DNA of 64,000 nt, taken from contig NZ_JACHJU010000001.1 in NCBI RefSeq assembly GCF_014203795.1, positions 1,302,001 to 1,366,000 on the forward strand. The letters are read 5' to 3'. The stretch is from Streptosporangium album. GTDB taxonomy: Bacteria; Actinomycetota; Actinomycetes; Streptosporangiales; Streptosporangiaceae. The position numbers were made by a program, and so were the translations under genes. Under the pieces are notes generated by a model. That model was not told where the DNA came from. It made no database searches and was given only the letters and a program-made list of their open reading frames with translations. Positions 27,118 to 34,871 of the stretch are shown one piece after another. Numbering within the stretch: position 1 is the first letter of the stretch; every line of letters starts with the position of its first letter.

Positions 27118-27912
27118 ATGAATGCGGAACGCGGTGAGGGCGAGGCTCCAGCACCGCTTGGAGCTGGGAAGACTCCCCTCAAACGGCGCGCTTTTCTCAT
27201 AGGCGGCGCCTCTGTCGTCCTGGGCGTCGGCGGCGTCGCGCTGGCCGCCGGGCCGGAAGGCGTCCGGGAGGCGTACGCGCAGATCATCTGCGGTGCGATC
27301 CCCGAGCCGCCGACGACAGCACCGGGAGCACTCCAGCGGAGCAGGGTGAACGGGCGCCGGGTGGTCATCGGGCTGCCACCGGACGCGCGGGGCGTCCTAT
27401 CCGTTGTGATCATGCTTCACGGCGCCACCGGCGACGCGCGCACCCCGTTCGACCGTTACGCGATCGCCCGCCATCTGGCCGCGAGCGGCGGGCGTTTCGC
27501 GGTGGCCTCCATCGACGACTGGCCATCGGCGGACATCACCGGGACGCTCCTTCCCTACCTGGGGGAATGCGGCCTGGACATCCGGCGGATCGGGCTTCTG
27601 GGCTGGTCGTCGGGGGGCGCCGGAGCGCTCAAGCTGGCGGCGGAGCTGGGTCCGGAGCGGGTGTCGGCGGTCGCGGCGACCGCTCCGGCCGTCACCGCGG
27701 CGAGGGCGCCGCTACAGGAACTGGTGGACATCCCGATCTGGCTGGGCTCCGGCGAGCGCGACATGTGGGCGCCGCAGACGGAGACGATGCTGAAGGGCCT
27801 GAAGGCGCTGGGGGCCGCGGCCGAGGGCGGGATCTCCGGCGGATGCCGGAATACGGCCTACCGTCGCCGGGTCCTCCCCGAGCAGCTGGCCTTCTTCTCC
27901 CGCCACATGTGA
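27118..27912 (+). CDS. Exported alpha/beta-hydrolase-fold protein with altered triad
   Basis: A 264-residue protein. Residues 22-46 form a KRRAFLIGGASVVLGVGGVA signal, Tat- or Sec-like. The hydrolase core has a VIMLHGATGD oxyanion segment (97-106), the nucleophile elbow GWSSGG with Ser164, and GERD with Asp215. In related esterase-like proteins the catalytic His lies near the end in a G-x-H-D-x-x-[FYW] context; the matching place here reads GGCRNTAYRRRVLP with Arg244. The last His (263) is two residues from the end. Either the active site has been lost or another residue serves. The start ATG 27118 is 170 bases from the divergent smc start. Function is unknown beyond this. Confidence 0.7.
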   Translation: MNAERGEGEAPAPLGAGKTPLKRRAFLIGGASVVLGVGGVALAAGPEGVREAYAQIICGAIPEPPTTAPGALQRSRVNGRRVVIGLPPDARGVLSVVIMLHGATGDARTPFDRYAIARHLAASGGRFAVASIDDWPSADITGTLLPYLGECGLDIRRIGLLGWSSGGAGALKLAAELGPERVSAVAATAPAVTAARAPLQELVDIPIWLGSGERDMWAPQTETMLKGLKALGAAAEGGISGGCRNTAYRRRVLPEQLAFFSRHM

Positions 27913-27951
27913 CGTCGCGCACGACGGTCACGTGTGACCCCGGATATGACA

Positions 27952-27975
27952 AGGGACGCCTCTAGAGGCGTCCCT
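27952..27975. terminator. 24-bp perfect palindrome
   Basis: AGGGACGCCTCT (27952-27963) is followed at once by its exact complement (27964-27975). It lies between two convergent genes, 39 bases after one stop and 25 before the other, so it probably ends both transcripts. Confidence 0.8.
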
Positions 27976-27999
27976 GGACGGTGGTTGCGTCCCGGCCCT

Positions 28000-28194
28000 T
28001 TAGGTAAGGGCCGGCTCACGATCCTGCAGGCGGTTGAACGCTTCGTCACGGGTGCTGGCCGCGAGTTCGTCGTTCTGGGCCTGGAGCCGGGTGAGCTCTG
28101 CCTCGAGATCACGGATACGCTGCTGGAGACGGCGCATTTCCGAGACCATACGAGGGTCAGGACCGCCGACGTGGCCGAGTAGAGCCTTCGCCAT
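28000..28194 (-). CDS. Conserved actinobacterial coiled-coil protein
   Basis: A 64-residue protein, MAKALLGHVGGPDPRMVSEM then RRLQQRIRDLEAELTRLQAQ, a heptad coiled coil running to about residue 50. GGAGG lies 9 bases ahead of the ATG at 28194. Proteins opening MAKALLGxVGGPDPR are widespread in actinomycetes as short hypothetical proteins and may be sRNA- or ribosome-related, but I know of no assigned role. It has its own upstream region of about 190 bases that shows several AT-rich boxes around 28340-28375. Confidence 0.8.
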   Translation of the reverse strand: MAKALLGHVGGPDPRMVSEMRRLQQRIRDLEAELTRLQAQNDELAASTRDEAFNRLQDREPALT

Positions 28195-28382
28195 GGTTAA
28201 GGGTCCTCCACGCTGAGTGACCAGACTGGTTCGCGCACTTCTTGCCGCGGGAGGGGTGCGCGTGGTTCTTATCAAGAGTCGCACTGGTGAGGGAGACGGT
28301 CAAGTTGAACGCTCCGCTCGGATGCACCATTGGGCACTCCCAACGGTAAAATATACCTCATTTCAACGGGTTAAAGGAACGA

Positions 28383-28658
28383 CTAGCGTTCGATAAAACC
28401 CATCAGCCCCTCCTTGGCCTCGCTCCAGCGCTCCACGACCCCGTCGACGCGGCCGGGCGCGTCACCGCTCCGGAGCAGTTCGAGCAGCCGGGCACAGGAC
28501 TCCTCCGAACCCTCCGCCACGACCTCCACCCGCCGGTCAGGGGTGTTCCTGGCCCAGCCGGCCAGGCCCAGCTCCAGCGCCCGGGCACGCGTCCACCAGC
28601 GGAAACCCACGCCCTGCACGTGGCCTCGGACCCAGGCGGTCAGCCGGACGTCCGTCAT
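28383..28658 (-). CDS. acyP: Acylphosphatase
   Basis: A 91-residue enzyme cleaving acyl-phosphate bonds. The loop [18 protein letters not shown] contains the phosphate-binding Arg of GVGFRW, and the substrate Asn is in [17 protein letters not shown]. It ends [12 protein letters not shown] as the family does. The start overlaps the mutM stop by 4 bases (ATGA), so it is translated with mutM. The residues before MTDVRL belong to the mutM frame region and are not part of the protein. Confidence 0.95.
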   Translation of the reverse strand: MTDVRLTAWVRGHVQGVGFRWWTRARALELGLAGWARNTPDRRVEVVAEGSEESCARLLELLRSGDAPGRVDGVVERWSEAKEGLMGFIER

Positions 28659-29521
28659 GACGCGGCCTTTCGGGGGCGGGGCTGGCAACGGGGGCAGCTG
28701 TAGGAGGAGCGGTTCATGAACGACTCCCTGACGATCGGCGTGCCGCATCTGGAGCAGGGCTCGTCCCGCCTGCCGTACACGGCGAGCGAGCGGTCGAAGT
28801 AACCGCTCTCGCCGTTGACATTCACATAGAGACTGTCGAAAGATGTGCCGCCCTCCGACAGCGCCGCCGCCATCACCTCCCGGGCCGCGGCCAGCAGTTC
28901 GGTGATCTTGGTCCGGGTCAGCGCCCCGGTGGGCCGGGCGCCGTGCAGCCGGGCCCGCCAGAGCGCCTCGTCTGCGTAGATGTTGCCGACGCCGCTGATC
29001 AGCGACTGGTCGAGGAGCGCACGCTTGATCTCGGTCTGCCGGGCCCGCAGACGGCGGCTGAACAGCTCCTCGTCGAAATGCTCCTCGAAGGGGTCGGCCG
29101 CGATGTGCGTGATCGGCTCCGGCACGGACCGGCCACCCGCGTGGGCCAGCGCTGTCACCAGCACGTGGCCGAAGGTCCGCTGGTCGACGAAGCGCAGCTC
29201 CGCGCCTCCGTCGGTGAAACCGATCCGGACGCGGAGGTGCTTCTCCAGTGGCGAGCCGGGCTCCACGACCAGCAGCTGACCGCTCATGCCCAGATGGGCC
29301 AGGATCGCGTCGGAACCGTCCAGGGGCAGCCAGAGATATTTCCCCCGGCGCTCGGCGGCACCGACCGTGCGGCCCTTCAACCGGGAGGAGAACTCCTCGG
29401 CTCCGAGGACGTGCCGCCGGATGGCCCGCGGATGCAGCACCTCGGCGTGGGCGATGACCCGCCCGGACACCCAGCGCTCCAGGCCACGCCGTACGACCTC
29501 AACCTCGGGCAACTCGGGCAT
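28655..29521 (-). CDS. mutM: Formamidopyrimidine-DNA glycosylase
   Basis: A 288-residue DNA repair enzyme that removes 8-oxoguanine and ring-opened purines and cuts the strand (beta,delta-lyase). The N-terminal [16 protein letters not shown] carries the catalytic Pro (residue 2) and Glu (residue 3). The helix-two-turn-helix ([20 protein letters not shown]) is followed by the C-terminal zinc finger with CSRCGTPIV and CPRCQPRP. All four Cys are present. It lies 20 bases downstream of rnc and overlaps acyP, the standard rnc-mutM order. Confidence 0.97.
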   Translation of the reverse strand: MPELPEVEVVRRGLERWVSGRVIAHAEVLHPRAIRRHVLGAEEFSSRLKGRTVGAAERRGKYLWLPLDGSDAILAHLGMSGQLLVVEPGSPLEKHLRVRIGFTDGGAELRFVDQRTFGHVLVTALAHAGGRSVPEPITHIAADPFEEHFDEELFSRRLRARQTEIKRALLDQSLISGVGNIYADEALWRARLHGARPTGALTRTKITELLAAAREVMAAALSEGGTSFDSLYVNVNGESGYFDRSLAVYGRRDEPCSRCGTPIVRESFMNRSSYSCPRCQPRPRKAAS

Positions 29522-29541
29522 GCGGTCCCTCCTCGAAGGGG

Positions 29542-30273
29542 TCAGCTGGTTTCGCGCTTGTCCCGGTTCTGGCGGATCCGGTTCCAGGCCGCCTCGGCGG
29601 CCTGCTGTTCGGCTTCCTTCTTCGAACGGCCGGAGCCGGAGCCGTAGTCCTCGCCGCCGAGACGGACGACGGCGGTGAAGGACTTGGCGTGGTCGGGGCC
29701 GCTCTCCCCGACGTGGTATTCGGGCACGCCGAGCGACTCCGCGGCGGTGAGCTCCTGCAGGGAGGTCTTCCAGTCGAGACCGGCGCCCAACGAGGCCGAG
29801 CGGGTGATGAGCGGGTCGAAGAGCAGGTGGACGACGCGGAACGCCTCGTCCAGACCCCTGTTGACGTAGACCGAGCCGATGAGCGCCTCAAGGGTGTCGG
29901 CGAGGATCGAGGACTTGTCACGTCCGCCGGTGCCCTCCTCGCCCCGGCCGAGGCGCAGGAAGCGCCCCAGGTCCAGCGTACGGGCCACGTCGGCGAGGGC
30001 GCGCATGTTGACCACCGCGGCCCTGAGCTTGGCCAGCTGGCCTTCGGGCAGGTCGGGGTGGTTGCGGTAGAGGGTGTCGGTGACCACCAGGCCCAGCACC
30101 GAGTCGCCGAGGAACTCCAGGCGCTCGTTGGTGGGCAGGCCGCCGTTCTCGTAGGCGTAGGAGCGGTGGGTCATCGCCCGCTCCAGGATCGCGATGTCCA
30201 GCCGTACGGACAGGAGCTGCTCCAGCTCGTCCCTGACGAGCTCGACGGCCACCGGCTTAACGCTCGTACCCAC
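29542..30273 (-). CDS. rnc: Ribonuclease III
   Basis: A 243-residue double-strand RNA endonuclease that processes rRNA and mRNA. The RNase III signature [16 protein letters not shown] (with metal Glu and Asp) is at about 51-66, the second catalytic site is [12 protein letters not shown], and the C-terminal dsRNA-binding domain spans about 170-238 ([36 protein letters not shown]). GTG at 30273 with AGGAG just upstream is preferred; residues before it in a longer frame are not conserved in type. It precedes mutM on the same strand. Confidence 0.96.
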   Translation of the reverse strand: MGTSVKPVAVELVRDELEQLLSVRLDIAILERAMTHRSYAYENGGLPTNERLEFLGDSVLGLVVTDTLYRNHPDLPEGQLAKLRAAVVNMRALADVARTLDLGRFLRLGRGEEGTGGRDKSSILADTLEALIGSVYVNRGLDEAFRVVHLLFDPLITRSASLGAGLDWKTSLQELTAAESLGVPEYHVGESGPDHAKSFTAVVRLGGEDYGSGSGRSKKEAEQQAAEAAWNRIRQNRDKRETS

Positions 30274-30486
30274 GTCTTCTCCTCGCACTTCTTTCGTCGA
30301 ATGTGCGATGGCGAAGGGGAACAGGAGAAGTGCCCGAAGATGTGGTGGGCGCCGGGAGGGTGCGGTCTGACCGCGAGACCCGGCGTCCACCACAGCCGCG
30401 GGCGGACCGCCATCGCAGTGGTGTGCAGACGGTGACGCCGACCGGGACCACAGGGACCCGGCCGGCATCCGTCAGTCAGAATGCGA

Positions 30487-30666
30487 TCAGGCGGAGGGCT
30501 CGATCACCTGACGGCGGTTGTAAGTGCCGCAGGTCGGGCACGCCATGTGCGGACGCTTCGGCGAGCGGCACTGGGGGCAGCTCACGAGCGAAACCGCGGC
30601 GGCCTTCCACTGCGACCTGCGGGAGCGGGTGTTGCTCCGCGACATCTTGCGCTTGGGGACAGCCAC
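30487..30666 (-). CDS. rpmF: 50S ribosomal protein L32 (zinc-ribbon form)
   Basis: A 59-residue basic protein, [20 protein letters not shown] then [20 protein letters not shown] and [13 protein letters not shown]. Four Cys in two C-P-x-C pairs (30/33 and 43/46) bind zinc. Start GTG 30666 follows AGGAGAG and is one base after the DUF177 stop, the conserved yceD-rpmF arrangement. The 213-base gap to rnc on its downstream side holds no gene. Confidence 0.96.
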   Translation of the reverse strand: MAVPKRKMSRSNTRSRRSQWKAAAVSLVSCPQCRSPKRPHMACPTCGTYNRRQVIEPSA

Positions 30667-30667
30667 G

Positions 30668-31240
30668 TCAGCTCTCCTGATCGTTGTTATGTTCCGGAAT
30701 CAGACCTTGCAACTTGGCCCAGCGAGCGTCGATCACCTCGTGCTTGTGGTCAGGCTCGGCGTCTGCCAGCCTGACCCCGCATTCCACGCAGAGCCCCGTG
30801 CAGTCTTCACTGCAGACCGGGCTCAGCGGCAGTGTGAGGACCACCGCGTCGCGGAACGTGGACTCGAGATCGAGAAGTTCACCGTCGAGGATCGAGTCAC
30901 CCTCGGCGGCTTCGTCCGCCGAGTAGAAGAACAGCTCCTGGAAGCCGACCTCGGTCTCCGAGGCCACAGGCTCCAGACAGCGTGCGCACTCCCCCCGCAA
31001 CGGGGCTCGTGCCGTGCCCGTGACGAGCACACCTTCCATGACCGCCTCGAGCCGGATATCCAGCTCGACATCGGCGTCTTTGGGGACGCCGATCATGTCA
31101 ACGCCGATCTCCGCCGGTGCCGGGAGAGTGCGGGTCATCTGGAGCATCGACCCCGGTCGCCTGCCCAGATCGTGGGTGGAGATGACCCAGGGGGCTCGAG
31201 GGTTGAGGCTGTGCAGAGTCATTCCGCTCTCATCAGGCAT
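30668..31240 (-). CDS. DUF177/YceD family 23S rRNA accumulation protein
   Basis: A 190-residue protein of the DUF177 (YceD) family, known in E. coli and plants to be needed for 23S rRNA build-up. The family core [20 protein letters not shown] and the Cys-rich [20 protein letters not shown] are present. Both Cys pairs suggest zinc. It sits directly ahead of rpmF with one base between, so both are made from one message. An alternative start six codons in ([11 protein letters not shown]) is equally possible. Confidence 0.92.
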   Translation of the reverse strand: MPDESGMTLHSLNPRAPWVISTHDLGRRPGSMLQMTRTLPAPAEIGVDMIGVPKDADVELDIRLEAVMEGVLVTGTARAPLRGECARCLEPVASETEVGFQELFFYSADEAAEGDSILDGELLDLESTFRDAVVLTLPLSPVCSEDCTGLCVECGVRLADAEPDHKHEVIDARWAKLQGLIPEHNNDQES

Positions 31241-31288
31241 GGCGAATAACCGCCGTTGTGCAAGGCCAAAACAAGAGAATACCAGGGC

Positions 31289-31765
31289 CTAGCCCCTGAG
31301 CCGTTCGACCAGGATCTCCTGCACGAGGTCGGGGACCAGTCCTGCCACGCTTCCGCCGTACCGGACGATCTCCTTGATACGGCTGGAGGACAGGAACGAC
31401 ACCTCCGGCCCGGTCGCCATGAACAGCGTCTCAACGCCCGACATCCGGTAGTTGAGCTGGGCCATCTGGAGCTCGTAGTCGAAGTCACTGACAGCGCGCA
31501 GACCCTTCACGATGGCGGGGATCTCCTGCTGCCTGCAGTAGTCCACCAGCAGGCCGTGGAACTTGTCCACGCGTATGTTGCCGTACTCCTTGGTCACGGT
31601 CTGAAGCATCTCGATGCGTTCCTCGACTGTGAACAGGCTCTTCTTCTCAATGTTGATCAGGACGGCCACGACGACCTCGTCATACTGCCGGGAAGCCCGG
31701 CCGATGATGTCCAGATGACCGTTGGTGACGGGATCGAACGATCCCGGACAGACAACGCGACGCAA
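31289..31765 (-). CDS. coaD: Phosphopantetheine adenylyltransferase
   Basis: A 158-residue enzyme for the fourth step of coenzyme A synthesis. The nucleotidyltransferase motif is CPGSFDPVTNGHLDIIGRAS (TxGH), the second motif is LVDYCRQQEIPAIVKGLRAV, and SSSRIKEIVRYGGSVAGLVP closes it. The start is a TTG (31765), unusual but fixed by the invariant RRVVCPGSFDP opening. It follows rsmD by 15 bases and precedes DUF177, as in most actinomycetes. Confidence 0.96.
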   Translation of the reverse strand: MRRVVCPGSFDPVTNGHLDIIGRASRQYDEVVVAVLINIEKKSLFTVEERIEMLQTVTKEYGNIRVDKFHGLLVDYCRQQEIPAIVKGLRAVSDFDYELQMAQLNYRMSGVETLFMATGPEVSFLSSSRIKEIVRYGGSVAGLVPDLVQEILVERLRG

Positions 31766-31780
31766 GGCGAACCCCCTGCT

Positions 31781-32350
31781 CTATGGATTCCCGGCGGCGC
31801 GACCGTACCAAACGGACGCTTCGCCGTAACGACGGACCCTCTCTCCTCCGTATCCCATGGGCCATATCAGGTCATTCCCCCGGCTCTCCCGTTCCACCGC
31901 GACCAGCGCGTCCTGGGCCAGCCAGCCGTGGTCCCTCAACTGCCCGAGCATCGCGTCCACCGCCTCATCGGTCACCGCGTACGGCGGGTCGGCGAACACC
32001 AGGTCGTACGGCTCCGCCGCGTCCCGCCCCAGCACCCGCTCGACCCGGTCGGCGACGAGGCGGGCTCCGGGCAGTCCGAGGGCCTCGATGTTGGCCCTGA
32101 TCGTCCTGGCCGCCTTGGCGTCGGACTCCACGAGCAGCGCGTGGACGGCGCCCCGCGAGAGCGCCTCCAGCCCGACCGCGCCGGAGCCGGCGTAGAGATC
32201 CAGCACCCTCGCCCCGTCCAGCGACCCGAGCAGCGATCCCACCGTGGAGAAGATCCCTTCTCTGGCCCGGTCACTCGTGGGGCGGGTCCCCCGCCCCGGC
32301 GGCACGGCCAGCCGTCGTCCTCCTGCGCTTCCCGCGATGACTCGACTCAC
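31781..32350 (-). CDS. rsmD: 16S rRNA (guanine(966)-N2)-methyltransferase
   Basis: A 189-residue SAM-dependent methyltransferase for G966 of 16S rRNA. It opens MSRVIAGSAGGRRLAVPPGR then GTRPTSDRAREGIFSTVGS, has the SAM-binding VLDLYAGSGAVGLEALSRGA, and the catalytic DPPY in VFADPPYA. It heads an rsmD-coaD-DUF177-rpmF run on the minus strand. Confidence 0.96.
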   Translation of the reverse strand: MSRVIAGSAGGRRLAVPPGRGTRPTSDRAREGIFSTVGSLLGSLDGARVLDLYAGSGAVGLEALSRGAVHALLVESDAKAARTIRANIEALGLPGARLVADRVERVLGRDAAEPYDLVFADPPYAVTDEAVDAMLGQLRDHGWLAQDALVAVERESRGNDLIWPMGYGGERVRRYGEASVWYGRAAGNP

Positions 32351-32418
32351 CCGTCCATTGTCCCAGCACAGATCGGGACATCCGCCTCCGTGACGTCCGG
32401 CTGGGCGTCTCTCCCGGG

Positions 32419-33474
32419 TCAGGGCAGCGAGGCGGGCAGCCCGAAGGGGGTGAAGTAGTCAGGGCCGACGAACGAGGTGATCTCGGCGACGTGCTCGCCG
32501 CGCAGCGTCAGCACGTTGACCGACCAGGCGAGATACGCACCGGCGTCGTCGTTCCAGAGGTAGCAGCCCACGGCGGGCTGGCCGTTCGCACCGGTCGGGG
32601 CGTGCCGCCAGGAGCCGCATCCGGTCAGCGGGACCCGCACGGCGAAGTCGGTGACGGCCTCGAGGCCGTGGTACCAGTGCGCCAGCGGCGGCATCGACCA
32701 GGTGACGTCCTCGGTGAGCAGTGCGACCAGGGCGTCGGCGTCGCCGCTCTCCAGCGCGGCGGAGAACCCGGCGACGATCTCTCGCAGGCGCGCGTCGTCG
32801 ATCTCCCGCAGCGTCTGCTGCTGGGTGCGGGAGGGAACCTTCTCGGCCACGATCGTGCGCGCCCGCTGCAGGGCACTGTTCACCGACGCGGTCGAGGTGT
32901 CCATCGTGGTGGCGATCTCGGCGACGGAGAAGCCGAGGACCTCGAAGAGCAGCAGCGCCGCCCGCTGGTTGCCCGGCAGGTGCTGCAGGGCGGCGACGAA
33001 GGCGAGCTCGACGGCCTCGCGCTGCTCGTAGCGCGCCTCCGGGCCGGCCAGGCCGCCGGCGAGGCCCGCATCCGGGTAGGGGCCCAGCCAGGCGACGTCG
33101 TTCAGCGGGGTGTCGCCGAGCACCGCGCGGTCGCTGGACGGGCCGAGGTCGATCGGCAGTGCCCGCCTGCCGCGGCGTTCGACGGTGTCCAGGCAGGTGT
33201 GGGTGGCCACGGTGTACAGCCACGAGCGCAGCGAACTGCGGCCCTCGAAGCGCGCGAGCCCCCGCCACGCCCGCAGCAGGGCGTCCTGCAGGGCGTCGTC
33301 GGCGTCGTGGGTCGAGCCGAGCATGCGGTAGCAGTGGGCGTGCAGCTCCCGGCGCAGGGGTGCCACGAGACGGGTGAACGCGGCGTCGTCGCCGTCGCGC
33401 GCGCGGGCCAGGTCGGAGCCCTCGGTGGCCTCCGCCGCCGTGTCCACGGTCCGTGCGGAAAAAACTTCGCTCAC
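32419..33474 (-). CDS. ECF RNA polymerase sigma factor with SnoaL-like C-terminal domain (TIGR02960/SigG type)
   Basis: A 351-residue sigma factor. Region 2 is at about 25-90 (RRELHAHCYRMLGSTHDADD, LLRAWRGLARFEGRSSLRSW), region 4 at about 150-205 (LQHLPGNQRAALLLFEVLGF, SVAEIATTMDTSTASVNSAL). Residues 225-345 form a SnoaL/NTF2-like domain (EIVAGFSAALESGDADALVA, VTWSMPPLAHWYHG). In such fused ECF factors this domain replaces an anti-sigma factor and tunes activity. GTG 33474 is chosen because the upstream Arg-rich frame is not protein-like; the binding site is weak. It is divergent, 77 bases, from a hydrolase gene, which is the usual target in this family. Confidence 0.88.
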   Translation of the reverse strand: MSEVFSARTVDTAAEATEGSDLARARDGDDAAFTRLVAPLRRELHAHCYRMLGSTHDADDALQDALLRAWRGLARFEGRSSLRSWLYTVATHTCLDTVERRGRRALPIDLGPSSDRAVLGDTPLNDVAWLGPYPDAGLAGGLAGPEARYEQREAVELAFVAALQHLPGNQRAALLLFEVLGFSVAEIATTMDTSTASVNSALQRARTIVAEKVPSRTQQQTLREIDDARLREIVAGFSAALESGDADALVALLTEDVTWSMPPLAHWYHGLEAVTDFAVRVPLTGCGSWRHAPTGANGQPAVGCYLWNDDAGAYLAWSVNVLTLRGEHVAEITSFVGPDYFTPFGLPASLP

Positions 33475-33551
33475 AAGCGATGATTCTGCCCCACGGCGGG
33501 AGTCGCTTACCTCCGACCGAGCGTTCCAGGCCCCGCACCAGGAGAATTCCC

Positions 33552-34385
33552 ATGAACCACACGTCGACCGTTCCCACCGCCGTCGAGACTCTCCGGGTCC
33601 CCGACGCGCGGCTGCACTACGAGGTGCGCGGCGAGGGCCCCCTCGTGGTGCTCGTCGGCGCCCCGATGGACGCCAGGCCGTTCGCGGCACTGGCCGACCT
33701 GCTCGCCGTCGACCACACCGTGCTCACCACCGATCCGCGGGGCATCAACCGCAGCCCGGTCGACGACCCCGACCAGGACTCGACTCCGGAGATGCGCGCC
33801 GACGACCTCGCCCGGCTCCTGACCCGCCTCGACGCCGGTCCCGCCGCCGTCCTGGGCTCCAGCGGCGGCGCCGTCAGCGTGCTGGCCCTCGCACAGGCCC
33901 GCCCCGAGCTGGTCCACACCGTGATCGCCCACGAGCCCCCGCTGAATGAGCTGCTCGAAGACCGCGAGCAGCTCCGCGCCAAGGCCGAGGACATCATCGC
34001 CACCCACCTCTCCGGCGACTTCATGGGGGCCTGGAGGAAGTTCCTGGCCCTGGCCAACATCACCCTGCCGGACGGCGCGCTGGAGGCGATGGTCGGGGGG
34101 GAACGCGACCCGCAGCAGGTCGCGGACGACCACTTCCAGCACGCGCACATGATGCGCCCGACCACCCGGTGGCAGCCCGACCCGGCAGCCCTGCGCTCGG
34201 CGGGGACCCGCATCGTGGTCGGCATCGGCGAGGAGTCGGCCGGGCAGCTCTGCGACCGCACCTCGAGGGCGCTCGCCGCGGCACTCGGCATCGAGCCCAC
34301 GATGTTCCCCGGCGGCCACATCGGCTTCGCCGATGACCCCGACCGGTTCGCCCCCCGGCTGCGCACGGTCCTTCACGGAAACTGA
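33552..34385 (+). CDS. Alpha/beta hydrolase, partner of the divergent ECF sigma factor
   Basis: A 277-residue hydrolase: LHYEVRGEGPLVVLVGAPMD (oxyanion region, Gly-Ala-Pro rather than the usual His-Gly), the nucleophile elbow VLGSSGGAVSVLAL (Ser in GSSGG), and a late His in FPGGHIGFADDPD. It starts after AGGAGAATTCCC at 33552. The gene order sigma factor/hydrolase in divergent orientation suggests that the ECF factor drives it (inference). Substrate unknown. A 15-bp-arm terminator follows. Confidence 0.85.
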   Translation: MNHTSTVPTAVETLRVPDARLHYEVRGEGPLVVLVGAPMDARPFAALADLLAVDHTVLTTDPRGINRSPVDDPDQDSTPEMRADDLARLLTRLDAGPAAVLGSSGGAVSVLALAQARPELVHTVIAHEPPLNELLEDREQLRAKAEDIIATHLSGDFMGAWRKFLALANITLPDGALEAMVGGERDPQQVADDHFQHAHMMRPTTRWQPDPAALRSAGTRIVVGIGEESAGQLCDRTSRALAAALGIEPTMFPGGHIGFADDPDRFAPRLRTVLHGN

Positions 34386-34421
34386 GCGACGACACCGCGA
34401 GCGCGCAGGGCGGAACGGGCG

Positions 34422-34454
34422 CCGTGGGTGATCGGCGCAGCCGATCACCCACGG
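34422..34454 (+). terminator. Terminator after the hydrolase gene
   Basis: CCGTGGGTGATCGGC (34422-34436) pairs exactly with 34440-34454 around GCA, 37 bases past the stop. Confidence 0.85.
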
Positions 34455-34551
34455 GCGGAGGACCCCGCGTCCCGGTGGCGGGCAGCACGGCGTGTCGCGA
34501 CGGATCACATAACCGCAGGTCAAAAGGGTCCGGGTAGGTGATCTAGGTCAA

Positions 34552-34859
34552 GAGTGGGCAAGGAGTGGCGACGAAAGCGCAAGGGTCGTTCCACCCACTC
34601 CCGGCGCCTTGCATGATGAGTCCTGCGGCCTTCAAGTGACCCAGGGGGAGGCCGACCGGCGTGATCGTGAGCCCTTCCGCACGCCGGTGCTCTCGGCACC
34701 TGACCCGAGAGTGGGCCCAGGCGGGGACGGCATTCGGGGGGAGGCCGTCCCCGCAGCTGGGCGTCCGCCCGCGCGTCTTCTCCGGGCACCCGTTCCCGGA
34801 GTGCTCATGCCGGACCGTCACCCCTGCAGGGAGCGGGCTCTCACCCAGCCGCCTCCCTG
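34552..34859. other. Gene-free, hairpin-rich region between a hydrolase and recG
   Basis: From 34455 to 34871 I find no supported protein. Six consecutive inverted repeats fill it: GAGTGGG/CCCACTC (34552-34558/34594-34600), ACCGGCGTG/CACGCCGGT (34655-34663/34680-34688), CTCTCGG/CCGAGAG (34690-34696/34705-34711), an 11-bp stem (34721-34731/34744-34754), CTCCGGG/CCCGGAG (34780-34786/34795-34801) and CAGGGAG/CTCCCTG (34827-34833/34853-34859). It could be a structured non-coding RNA, a degraded gene, or merely high-GC sequence. No RNase P, tmRNA, SRP RNA or riboswitch core sequence is seen. Confidence 0.4.
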
Positions 34860-34871
34860 GACACCGTGATC

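Noticed and set aside
25061-27121. A 686-codon plus-strand frame opposite smc
   Set aside because: Antisense shadow of coiled-coil sequence; Leu/Gly/Gln-rich without any recognisable domain.
34543-34821. Possible small genes in the gap before recG on either strand
   Set aside because: No ribosome binding site, no coding-type third-position pattern, no family resemblance; the hairpin arrangement is the better description.
34552-34859. Cobalamin or c-di-AMP riboswitch, RNase P RNA or tmRNA
   Set aside because: None of their invariant core sequences is present, and the neighbouring genes are not usual riboswitch targets.
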